From NCBI RefSeq assembly GCF_003208435.1, contig NZ_QKMF01000008.1:62001-126000 (forward strand): DNA of 64,000 nt. Direction: 5' to 3'. Below are positions 17,597 to 26,400 of the stretch, piece by piece. A program made the position numbers and the translations under genes. The stretch comes from Pelagimonas varians (GTDB taxonomy: Bacteria > Pseudomonadota > Alphaproteobacteria > Rhodobacterales > Rhodobacteraceae). The notes beneath the pieces were generated by a model. The model searched no databases. It was not told the DNA's origin and was given only the letters and a program-made list of their open reading frames with translations. Position 1 is the first letter of the stretch; the number at the start of each line of letters is the position of its first letter.

Positions 17597-19696
17597 ATGT
17601 CTTCCGATATCCGCGTTGGCCTAATTGGGGCTGGTTATATTGCAACTTGGCATGCAGATGCTCTCAAGGCGACATCTGGCGTATCGATCTCAGCTGTCTG
17701 CGATTTAAATGAAGCCGCCGCCAAAGGTTTGGCGGATGGATACGCAGCACGCGCTTTCACGTCGGTTGACGATATGATTGACGCAAAATGCTGTGATGCA
17801 GTGCATATTCTAACACCGCCACATCTACACGAGGCAATAGCCATTCAATGTTTAGAAGCAGGTTTGGATGTCCTCGTGGAAAAACCTGTCGCCGAGAGCG
17901 CCACAGCCACCCGCGCAATCCAAGCGGCCGCCGAAGCTGCCGGAAAATCCTTTCACGCCGGCCACAATTTCCTTGGGTTGCCGTCTTATGAACGCATGAA
18001 AAAAGCCATGAAAGCGGGTGAATACGGGCGGATTTCTACAGCTGAAATCACATGGGCCTTGCCGCTTGGCCCCTTGCGTTCAGGGCCGTTCAACTTGTGG
18101 CTTTTGCGCGAACCACGCAACCTGTTGCTGGAATTAGGGCCGCATTTGATGGCATTTGGCTGCGATCTGTTTGGTGACCTTGAAATTGTACACGCCGAAG
18201 CCTCAAAGCCAACACCGCTACCCGGTGATGATCCGCGCCCGCAGGCATTTCGCATTTTGGCGCGCGCAGGGTTGGTTGATATTACGTTCACCATCTCCAT
18301 GGTGGAAACTGTCGATGATCGGTCGGTAACTCTGCGCGGGTCTTCTGCCCGTGCACGGTTGGATTATGCCCAAGATGTTCTGGTGGTTGAACGTGAAAAC
18401 CCTTCAGATCTGGTCATAAATCCACTGCGCAAACAGCTGGACCTATCGCGTCAACATATGTGGCAAGGTGTGAAAAATGCGGGTATTCAACTGGCCTCTT
18501 TGAATACCAAAAACCCTTATGGTCAAAGTTTTCTTGGCATGGATGCAGCCATCTATGGTGCATTGGCAAAGGGTAAGCCAGAACCGCGCTGGGCCGGGCC
18601 TTCGGCCATTGCTGTGATGCAGGCTTTGGATGATGCGATCAATCTTTTGCCGGCTGAAATCCTTGCTGTAAAAGCGCCCGCCGTCCAAACCCGCAAACCC
18701 AAACCGACTGCGATGGTGATCGGCGGCACCGGCTTCATTGGACGCGAATTGACCCGCCGATTGGTGGCCGAAGGCCATGATGTGCGTGTGCTTTCACGCG
18801 GAAGGACCGGCCCTTTCCCCGATTTGCCTGACAATGTCGAAACAGTCGGCGTATCATTGCATGACTTGGACGCGCTTACAGAGGCAATGAAAGGGATCGA
18901 CGTTGTCTTTAACCTCGCGAAAGCGCTGGAAACGACTTGGGCGAATTGCCTGATCAATGATGTTGGCGTCGCCGTTCGTATCGGCATGGCTTGCGAAAAA
19001 GCCGGGGTCAAACGGCTGATCTATACCGGTACAATCGCCAGCTACGATATGTCGAACCCCTATTCTGAAATCACGGAATCCACACCGTTTCCAGCAGATA
19101 TGACCACGCGCAACTTGTATGCTCGGTCTAAGGCGGAATGCGAACGCAAGTTGATGAAACTCCACACCGAGCGCGGCTTGCCATTGGTGATTGCCCGCCC
19201 CGGTATTGTAGTCGGCGCGGGCGGTCCGTTGCAGCATTGGGGTATTGGCCGCTGGCATGGCGCTGGTGCTGTGCGCATTTGGGGACATGGTCGCAACATC
19301 CTCCCGTTTGTTCTGAACGAAGACATCGCCGACGGCCTTGTGCGTATGATTGACGCTCCAGCAATCGGGCAAAGCTTTAACCTCATTGGCGACCCGATGT
19401 TGACCGCTCGTGATTATTTCGATGCTATCCACGACGAATTGGGGGCACGTATCCGCGTCAGCCCAGGCAATTTGAACGCATTTTTTGTCAGCGACGCGGT
19501 GAAATATGCGTTAAAGAAATACGCTTTGCGCCGCAAAGGAGTGATCCGCCCATCGCTTGCGGATTGGAAAAGCAGGGCCCATTTCAGCCCGTTTTCGAAC
19601 AACCAAGCCAAGACGGTCTTAGGGTGGCGACCAGAGGGAAACAAAGCGGCCTTTATTGAAAAAGCGATCACAAAGGCCAATCTAATAGGATGTTAG
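17597..19696 (+). CDS. Fused Gfo/Idh/MocA oxidoreductase and NAD-dependent epimerase
   Basis: One 699-residue chain joins two enzymes. Residues 1 to about 360 are a Gfo/Idh/MocA oxidoreductase with the Rossmann GLIGAGYIA near residues 8-16 and the EKP signature at 95-97. Residues from about 371 onward are an extended SDR with MVIGGTGFIG (373-382) and the catalytic Tyr508-XXX-Lys512. Both halves look intact, so the protein is probably bifunctional and channels a sugar intermediate between redox and epimerisation or dehydration steps. It follows the GT2 gene by 12 bp and ends the operon before a terminator-like hairpin. No frameshift is needed to explain the fusion. Confidence 0.88.
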   Translation: MSSDIRVGLIGAGYIATWHADALKATSGVSISAVCDLNEAAAKGLADGYAARAFTSVDDMIDAKCCDAVHILTPPHLHEAIAIQCLEAGLDVLVEKPVAESATATRAIQAAAEAAGKSFHAGHNFLGLPSYERMKKAMKAGEYGRISTAEITWALPLGPLRSGPFNLWLLREPRNLLLELGPHLMAFGCDLFGDLEIVHAEASKPTPLPGDDPRPQAFRILARAGLVDITFTISMVETVDDRSVTLRGSSARARLDYAQDVLVVERENPSDLVINPLRKQLDLSRQHMWQGVKNAGIQLASLNTKNPYGQSFLGMDAAIYGALAKGKPEPRWAGPSAIAVMQALDDAINLLPAEILAVKAPAVQTRKPKPTAMVIGGTGFIGRELTRRLVAEGHDVRVLSRGRTGPFPDLPDNVETVGVSLHDLDALTEAMKGIDVVFNLAKALETTWANCLINDVGVAVRIGMACEKAGVKRLIYTGTIASYDMSNPYSEITESTPFPADMTTRNLYARSKAECERKLMKLHTERGLPLVIARPGIVVGAGGPLQHWGIGRWHGAGAVRIWGHGRNILPFVLNEDIADGLVRMIDAPAIGQSFNLIGDPMLTARDYFDAIHDELGARIRVSPGNLNAFFVSDAVKYALKKYALRRKGVIRPSLADWKSRAHFSPFSNNQAKTVLGWRPEGNKAAFIEKAITKANLIGC

Positions 19697-19783
19697 GGAT
19701 GTTCGCAGCGGAACATGTAAACAATCCTCCTAAAATCGACTTATTCTAGCCCGAATCGCCTGCTCTAACGAAGTTGAGTGAAA

Positions 19784-19808
19784 AGCCCCCGTAAGATGGG
19801 GCTGTCTT
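19784..19808 (+). terminator. Probable terminator of the 13301-19696 operon
   Basis: A 6-bp stem AGCCCC / GGGGCT (19784-19789 and 19798-19803) with an 8-base loop is followed by a T-rich stretch (gtcttta). It lies 87 bp after the fusion gene and before the CpsD-like gene, so it may separate the two transcription units. Confidence 0.5.
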
Positions 19809-19917
19809 TACCGGAGTTGAGCAGTCAGATGAAACAAGATGCGAAGAATATGCATCGCACAAGGCACGTGTATTTTGGTGCTTTCATTGGGCTAAACCAA
19901 GCGCGCGGAGCATTAAA

Positions 19918-21177
19918 ATGATGGATGATCGCAAGTTTCGCCGAAAGCACAGGTCTCCGACTGAGACGGTGTCCGTCTTGAAGTCTAAGCGCGAGAGTGA
20001 GGAAGAAATTCAGGCGCGTTTGGAGGCCGAACGCGAAGCCGAGCTTCGCCGGATCGCATTGGAGCGTATTGCGGCCCGCAAGGAACGTGAAGCTGAGAAA
20101 CAGATCGCGACTGAACGGGCGCAAGCCGAAGCAGAGGCCCGGAAGGCGGAAGATGACACGAAACGGTTGACCGCCGAGCAAGCCCGCCTGACCGAGGAAA
20201 AACAAGTTGCCGAAGCTGCCGCTGCTGAACTGGCGGAAATAGAAGCCAAAACACGTGCTGACGCAGATCGACGCGCCGAAGCCGCCAATCGGGCCGAAGT
20301 GCGCGAAGCTACGCGTTTGGCCGAGGAACTGCCCGAAACTCAAGCCGATGAGTTGCCCTTGGCAGAAGAATCGCGCCCTACCGCCGAAATCCCGCAGCGC
20401 GCCCAGCCTGAACAACTTGCCAGCCCCGCCATTGCAACGGAGCCAAATCCAAGCAATCCTTGGGATAATTTGACGGGCTTTACGGTCGACATCAGGCATC
20501 TTTCACGCAACCGCATTGTAACAGCTGAACGCGAAGATCCTGCACATATCGCTTTTGACGTATTGCGCACCCGGCTTTTACAAGCGCTTTCCGACAATGG
20601 ATGGAACAGGGTTGCAATCACGTCGCCCACCAAGGATTGCGGCAAAACTTTTACAGCCGCAAATCTGTCAATCAGCCTGTCACGTCAGGAAAGTATCCGA
20701 ACTCTGCTGCTTGATCTCGATATGCGCCGCCCCAGCCTTCACCGTGTTATCGGCGTTGAAAAACCCGGATCAATGGGTGAAATGCTGCGCGGAAATATCC
20801 CGCCTGAAAACCATCTGATGCGCCTTGATGGCAACCCCTTTAACGCAAGCCAACACATCGCTTGCGGCTTTAACGGCGTGATCGAACCCAATGCCTCTGA
20901 ATTACTGCAAGATCCGCGTACTGCGAAAACGCTCGATGCTATCGAAGAACAATACGAACCCGATGTAATGCTCATAGATTTGCCGCCGGCGCTTTATTAC
21001 GATGACGTCATCGCTTCGCGGCCATTGTTCGACGGTGTGCTTATGGTCATTGGCGGCGGAACCACCACTGAAAAAGAGGTGAAAGAAGTCGAACGCCGTC
21101 TTGGCGAATCGACCCCTCTTTTGGGAATGGTGCTGAACAAAGCCGAAAACACGGAACTTGACCGCTACAAATACTGA
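19918..21177 (+). CDS. CpsD/CapB-like ATPase with long N-terminal coiled coil
   Basis: Residues 25 to about 140 are a highly charged Glu/Ala/Arg coiled coil. Residues 200-419 are a BY-kinase-like P-loop domain: Walker A as SPTKDCGKT (236-244), Walker A-prime as LLLDLDMRRPSL (263-274) and Walker B as VMLIDLPPA (350-358). Such proteins work with a Wzz-type polysaccharide co-polymerase to control chain length and export. The Walker A is atypical, lacking the GXXGXGK glycines, and the C-terminus has only two tyrosines (RYKY) instead of the usual tyrosine cluster. It converges on the Wzz-like gene, so kinase and adaptor are adjacent but not in one operon. Confidence 0.8.
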   Translation: MMDDRKFRRKHRSPTETVSVLKSKRESEEEIQARLEAEREAELRRIALERIAARKEREAEKQIATERAQAEAEARKAEDDTKRLTAEQARLTEEKQVAEAAAAELAEIEAKTRADADRRAEAANRAEVREATRLAEELPETQADELPLAEESRPTAEIPQRAQPEQLASPAIATEPNPSNPWDNLTGFTVDIRHLSRNRIVTAEREDPAHIAFDVLRTRLLQALSDNGWNRVAITSPTKDCGKTFTAANLSISLSRQESIRTLLLDLDMRRPSLHRVIGVEKPGSMGEMLRGNIPPENHLMRLDGNPFNASQHIACGFNGVIEPNASELLQDPRTAKTLDAIEEQYEPDVMLIDLPPALYYDDVIASRPLFDGVLMVIGGGTTTEKEVKEVERRLGESTPLLGMVLNKAENTELDRYKY

Positions 21178-21205
21178 AACTTGTAAGGTTTGTAGGTGGC
21201 GCGAT

Positions 21206-21236
21206 CCGCGCGACCCTTAATTGCGCGCGGTCTTTT
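21206..21236 (+). terminator. Terminator between the CpsD-like and Wzz-like genes
   Basis: A perfect 7-bp GC stem CCGCGCG / CGCGCGG (206-212 and 224-230 of the 21,000s) with an 11-base loop is followed by TCTTTTG on the plus strand. The distal arm of the stem lies inside the 3-prime end of the convergent Wzz-like gene, whose stop codon is in the loop. Confidence 0.6.
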
Positions 21237-22539
21237 GAAGGACGCTTGGCCCACTACCTCCGGGCAGAAATGCCCCAACAGCGGCGACAATCGCCGTGGC
21301 GATGGCGGCTAGAGCAGCGACCCACACCAAAATTTTCAACCCTTTTTGGGTTCTCGTCGATGGAGCCGCTATATAAGGTATCGCGACGACGGGCCGAATA
21401 CCCAAAGCCCGTTCCATCTGGGCGGCACTTCGAATGGGGGGATTCATGGATTCGATCGCAAATGCGGCCCCAATACCCGCGAGCACAGAAGCGACAGCCC
21501 CTAAAACTGCGGTTTTCTTACGCGACCGGGATACCGCATACTCGGGTGCCAATGCTGTTTCCAACACCTCGTACCGGTCGTTTTGTTGACGGTCTTCCAG
21601 CATCTGCCCTAACTCCGCTTCAGCTCTGCGGCGGGTGATGACCGAATATTGTTCCTGCAATTGGGTCATCTGGCGTTCCAGATTATTCAAAGTACGCTCG
21701 ACTTCGGGTGCCGCTGCAAGCTGGGTCTGAAGTTGAACCGCGCGCTCGACGATCAAAAGTTTGCGCTCTTCCAAAAGAGCGATTTGGCCATCTTTGACCT
21801 CTTCACGTTGACGGTTAGAGTCGGTTTTTAAGGACAGAATGTCCTGATCCAAGTTCAAAACGGTTTCACGCAAAGCCGCCAGCTGAATGCGCAGATCACC
21901 CAAGCCCTCTGGCAAGGACTCGGCGTTCGCCCCCTTGAACCCGGCAATTTGAGCCTCAAGGTCTTCGATGTTTGCGCGGACTGTGGCTTCTTCTGCGGCG
22001 AAGAACTCCAAGGTGTCACGTGCACGGCTGGTGCTTCGGTCACGCGATTGGTCAATCACGGAATACATCAGCTCATTCGCCAAATCTGCGGCTTTTTGCG
22101 GGTTATCCAAGCGGACCGTAATCAACAGGCCAGACGGAACATTTGCACCCGGTGCAAAAGGTTGCGCTTGATTAACAATGGGGGTGACTTTGGCAGCCTC
22201 ACGCATCATAAAAATCCGCTCGTTCAGAACCAAGGTCGGATCAGCAGAAAACAAATCGTGCTTCTCCATAATCCGTAGGAGGTTGTCACGCGACATTAGA
22301 CGCTGCTCAATCAACCGCACCCTGCGCGCGGCGTCTTCGGCCTGAGCCGTGGCCCCCACCAATCGATCCGGCACCCGTGCGTCTTCGATCTGCACAACAG
22401 CCGTGGTTTCATAGATCTTGGATTGGCTGAGCGTAAAAAACAACGAGAGCATGCAACCCACAAAAGTGATTGCAACAATGATGCGTGCACGGCGCTTTAG
22501 CGCCGAGAATATTTCGTCAAGTGATTGAAACTGATTCAT
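21217..22539 (-). CDS. Wzz/Wzc-type chain-length determinant protein
   Basis: This 440-residue protein has a first membrane helix near residues 20-40 (IIVAITFVGCMLSLFF), a large periplasmic coiled-coil region, and a second helix followed by a proline-rich NPPIRS segment, the signature of Wzz/polysaccharide co-polymerases. A third hydrophobic segment near the C-terminus (ILVWVAALAAIATAIV) is additional. It sets polymer length and links polymerisation to export. The ATG at 22539 follows GGAG; the longer frame to 22623 is unlikely. It probably partners the convergent CpsD-like ATPase. Confidence 0.85.
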   Translation of the reverse strand: MNQFQSLDEIFSALKRRARIIVAITFVGCMLSLFFTLSQSKIYETTAVVQIEDARVPDRLVGATAQAEDAARRVRLIEQRLMSRDNLLRIMEKHDLFSADPTLVLNERIFMMREAAKVTPIVNQAQPFAPGANVPSGLLITVRLDNPQKAADLANELMYSVIDQSRDRSTSRARDTLEFFAAEEATVRANIEDLEAQIAGFKGANAESLPEGLGDLRIQLAALRETVLNLDQDILSLKTDSNRQREEVKDGQIALLEERKLLIVERAVQLQTQLAAAPEVERTLNNLERQMTQLQEQYSVITRRRAEAELGQMLEDRQQNDRYEVLETALAPEYAVSRSRKKTAVLGAVASVLAGIGAAFAIESMNPPIRSAAQMERALGIRPVVAIPYIAAPSTRTQKGLKILVWVAALAAIATAIVAAVGAFLPGGSGPSVLQKTARN

Positions 22540-22664
22540 CTTGTTACTCCCGCAAAGTTGCCCCCAATGCGTTGAAAAATGCCTCCCGCTACGAACACAC
22601 GGATGGCCACCTTCCAGACACAATGTAGCAAACTTGCCTAAATTTCGCCACGCCTAAGCCGCGC

Positions 22665-22680
22665 CAGTTTGGAAACACTG
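22665..22680 (-). promoter_or_regulatory. Candidate operator upstream of the Wzz-like gene
   Basis: CAGTTTGGAAACACTG is an imperfect palindrome (CAGT..ACTG outside, GTTT..AAAC inside) in the 226-bp gap before the Wzz start. It shares the 11-mer TTTGGAAACAC with the palindrome before the PKS gene. No regulator is known for it. Confidence 0.3.
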
Positions 22681-22765
22681 CGTTCGCCGGATTAGATGTA
22701 TACGCCTTATTTTCGCCCTAATTTGACTTTCTCACGTCCCTGAAGTCCAAAACCAAACCACCCGT

Positions 22766-23440
22766 TCATTTTGGTATCGTACAAAGCGACAAAATCATTC
22801 CGTCACAAATCCATTGCTCGAAAAACAGATCCCGGCGCAATGCGATAGGAATCGCCTGCGCTTCTGGATGGTCCGTGAACACAGCACGTTTCGCCACCAG
22901 ATCAAGGGAAAGCGCGTGAAATCCGAACGGCACACCCGCCAAGGCGAAATGGGCTTTATAGACCGCCTCTTTCGCTGAAAATATCCGCTTCGGCAAAAGA
23001 GATTGTTCAGCAAGCTCAACACCCTCCAGATCTTCGGGCTTGCAGATTTCTGCCACCAGCTCCGCATCCATCGGCACATCAGGTTCCAAGTCAATGCCGA
23101 TCCCGCAATAGCGGTCCGACGGGCCAACCATCGCCATACATATTTCGTCTGCGTGGGTGATGCTGCCAACCAATCCGTCCGGCCAAACCGGAGCCCGGTT
23201 TTCTGCCATTTTGATGGCGGCGGGCTGAACGCCCAGCGCCCACATCGCTTTGCGCGCAGCGACCCGACCGCCGGTGAATTCAGCCCGACGATTGGGGACT
23301 GCGCGCGCGATTGAACGGGCTTCTTCTGGAAACAGCAACCCGGATTCATCGACAGGATCGGACATTGCCCAAGACATTCCCGATGGCAAATTCATCTGCG
23401 AAAGCAATGTACGGATGCTTTCGGCTTCGGGGCTCATCAT
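22766..23440 (-). CDS. 4'-Phosphopantetheinyl transferase, EntD/Sfp superfamily
   Basis: This 224-residue protein carries the phosphopantetheinyl transferase motifs: WPDGLVGSITH near residues 86-96, the magnesium-binding GIGIDLEP at 113-120 and FSAKEAVYK at 154-162. The first motif is of the EntD type. It moves phosphopantetheine from CoA onto the serine of carrier domains. The ATG at 23440 lies one base after the NRPS stop codon and follows AGGAG, so it is translationally coupled to the NRPS and almost certainly activates the carrier domains of the two megasynthases upstream. The frame from 23512 overlaps the NRPS and is not needed. Confidence 0.93.
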   Translation of the reverse strand: MMSPEAESIRTLLSQMNLPSGMSWAMSDPVDESGLLFPEEARSIARAVPNRRAEFTGGRVAARKAMWALGVQPAAIKMAENRAPVWPDGLVGSITHADEICMAMVGPSDRYCGIGIDLEPDVPMDAELVAEICKPEDLEGVELAEQSLLPKRIFSAKEAVYKAHFALAGVPFGFHALSLDLVAKRAVFTDHPEAQAIPIALRRDLFFEQWICDGMILSLCTIPK

Positions 23441-23441
23441 T

Positions 23442-26400
23442 TCAGGCTCTCCTGCGGGCGCGCATTTCACGGCGGCGCGCCATTGCGTCTGAACGCGATT
23501 GCGCCCGATCATTTGTTTCCGACGTCTCCTTCACCGAGTCAGGCGGCGGCGGCACATTATCCATTTTCGAGGCCACACATCCCACCAGATCGGACAGGAT
23601 CGGGAAGCGGAAGATATCGGTAATCGACAACCCCTTTGCTCCAAACTCGTCCCGAATGGCTCGGTGGGCTTGCACCGCCAGCAACGAGTGACCACCAAGG
23701 TCAAAGAAACTATCCCGACCGGAAAAACCTTCGACCCCAAGGATATTGGTCCAGATCAGCGAAATCCCTTGTTCAATCGCAGCCAAATCACCCGCTGGCA
23801 CGTTGGAAACGGTCACAGGTTGCGCAACGACTTCTTTTCGAACCACCGGCGCGGCCTTGGTTTGCGGTTTGGGGAGCGCTTTGCGATCAACTTTTTTGTT
23901 CGGAGTCAAAGGAAAGGATTCCAACTGCACAAACCGGCCCGGCACCATAAAGGTTGGCAATCTTGTTCCCATCGCGTCGCGCAATGTCACCTCGTCTTGC
24001 GTGTCGCCAGTGTAATATCCGACCAGACGAATATCACCCGGCATATCCTCGCGGGCGACAACAACAGCTTGGGTAACCCCAGGCTGCCCCTCAAGCACAC
24101 CTTCGATTTCGCCCAATTCTATGCGGAAACCGCGCAGCTTTACTTGGTGATCAACCCGCCCGACAAAATCAATACGGCCATCCGCACGGCGGCGCACAAG
24201 GTCACCGGTTGCATACATGCGGCCTTCGTGGAACGGGTTCGGCACGAATTTTTCCGCCGTCAGATCCGCGCGTTTCCAATAACCGCGTGTGACGCCTTGG
24301 CCGCCTATCCACAGCTCACCTTCTTGGCCAACGGCAACAGGTTCACGGGTATCGTCCAGGATGTACATTTGTTGGTTAACCAAAGGCGTTCCAATGTTCA
24401 CAACACTATTGCCAGCCCGAGCCCGTTCAACAGAAGACCAAATTGTTGTTTCCGTCGGGCCATACATATTAGTCACTTTAGCATCGGTGATCTGGCCGAA
24501 TTCGGCAACCAAAGCACCGGGCAGGGGTTCGCCTCCGAGGAAGAGATGCTGCACGCGGCCCAAAGCAAAACGCGCTTCGTCGTTCATGGCAAACATGCGC
24601 GCCATCGACGGCGTACATTGCAGATGGGTCACATCATGACGCACGATTTGCGCGGCAATGGAAAAGTCATCTTCGTCCAGTTCAGGCGCTTTTTGTGCGG
24701 CTTTGACGACCTTCGCCAGCGGGCGCAATCCGTCTAGAACCACCTCACGGTCAATCCCGTAATCCACAAGACAGGCGATTTCAGTGACGCCAATGCGTTT
24801 GAGCTGCTCAGCGCGCGCAAGTGCATCTTCGACAGTTCCAAACAACCCGCTATCGTTGAAATATCGCTCAAACGCGAAATCAAGGATCGCATCCATGTCG
24901 TCGGGTTCCAGCACATCCAACTGCAAATCAAAAGCGTTGTTCACACCCTCCGGCCGTTTGAAGGCCGGAAAGGCCCAAGCATATTGTTTAATCAAGCCAG
25001 CCGCCGAGGTCAGATAATCCCGCATGGGTTGGCGGGCGGTTTCGCGCGCTTCATCCCGGGTTTCCGCGATATAGGTGTGCAACATCAAAGAGATGCTGAA
25101 ATCCTTGGGGTCGTGACCCGCTTTGCGCAGCTCTTCGTGGTAAATTTTGATCTTGCCAGCGACTTCGTCAATCGACTGGCCCAGAAGGTGGGTCAGCACG
25201 TTGCAGCCAAGGCGGCCCGCTTCGCGCCAAGTGTCGGGATTGCCAGCGATTGTCACCCAGACCGGCAGTTCTTTGGACACGGGACGCGGCTGTGTCACCA
25301 CTTCATGCATCGATCCATCAGCACGGGGAAATGGCACCGCTTCGCCGCGCCATAGCTTGCGGATCTGTTCGATACTTTCGACCATCGCTTTTTTGTTGTT
25401 GGGCGGCGCATTTTCGGGGCGCAGCACAAAATCATCAGGCTGCCACCCGCTGGCAATCGCCAAACCGGCGCGGCCATTGGTCAGATTGTCGATGACCGAC
25501 CATTCTTCGGCAATGCGGGCGGGATGGTGCAGTGGAGCGACAACCGATCCAGAGCGCACACCGATGTTTTGAGTGACGGCCGCAACAGCCGCGCCAGTAA
25601 CCGAAGGATTCGGGTAAGGACCGCCAAACGCGTGAAAGTGGCGTTCTGGCGTCCAAACGGCGCAAAAGCCGTTTTTGTCGGCGAATTTAGCGCCTTCGAG
25701 CAACATTTTGTATTTGTCGCGCCCAACGCCATCGTCGTTTCCCCAATAGTAGATCGAAAACTCCATCGCGGCGTCCGATATCGGCATCGGCCCTTTGGAG
25801 ATCAGCCCGCGATCTTCGTCAGATGTCAGCACAACCTTGAACCCGCGCGCCGTGGTCCAGAACAGCTCCAGAACCGAAATGTCAAAGCTCAGGCTGGTGA
25901 CGGCCAACCATGTCCCCGAAGCGGGGATATGCGCATCCATTCCAGCGTAGAAGTTGATGACATTGCGATGCTCGATCATGACGCCTTTGGGTTTGCCCGT
26001 CGAACCGCTGGTGTAGATCAAGTAAGCAAGGTCTTCGGCGCTGCATGTCTCCTGCAAATTGCCCGTGGGCGCTGCCGCAAGACGGGGTTCAGCGTCCAGA
26101 ACCAACACCTGTGCGGTGTGTTTGGGCAGGCTTGCTACTAGCGCGGCTTGCGTGATGATCACCTGCGCGTCGCTGTCTTCGACAAAATGCTGAAGACGAT
26201 CCGCCGGATAGCTCGGGTCCATCGGCAGATAGGCTCCGCCGGCCTTCAAGATCGCCAGTGCACCAACCAATAGGTCAACGGACCGGCCGCAACACAGGCC
26301 AACGACCTTGCCAGCGCTCACACCCATTTCTTGCAGAACATGAGCAGCCCGATTGGCGCGGGCATTCAGGTCTGCGTAGGTCAGGCTTTGACCTTCGAAT

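Noticed and set aside
19697-22765. Search for tyrosine-rich tail or separate kinase for the Wzz-like protein
   Set aside because: The CpsD-like ATPase is the only candidate and has just two C-terminal tyrosines, so no second kinase gene is claimed.
23499-24737. 412-codon ORF on the strand opposite the NRPS
   Set aside because: It lies fully inside the adenylation/carrier coding region, and its composition looks like the reverse of a high-GC gene. It is a codon-bias shadow.
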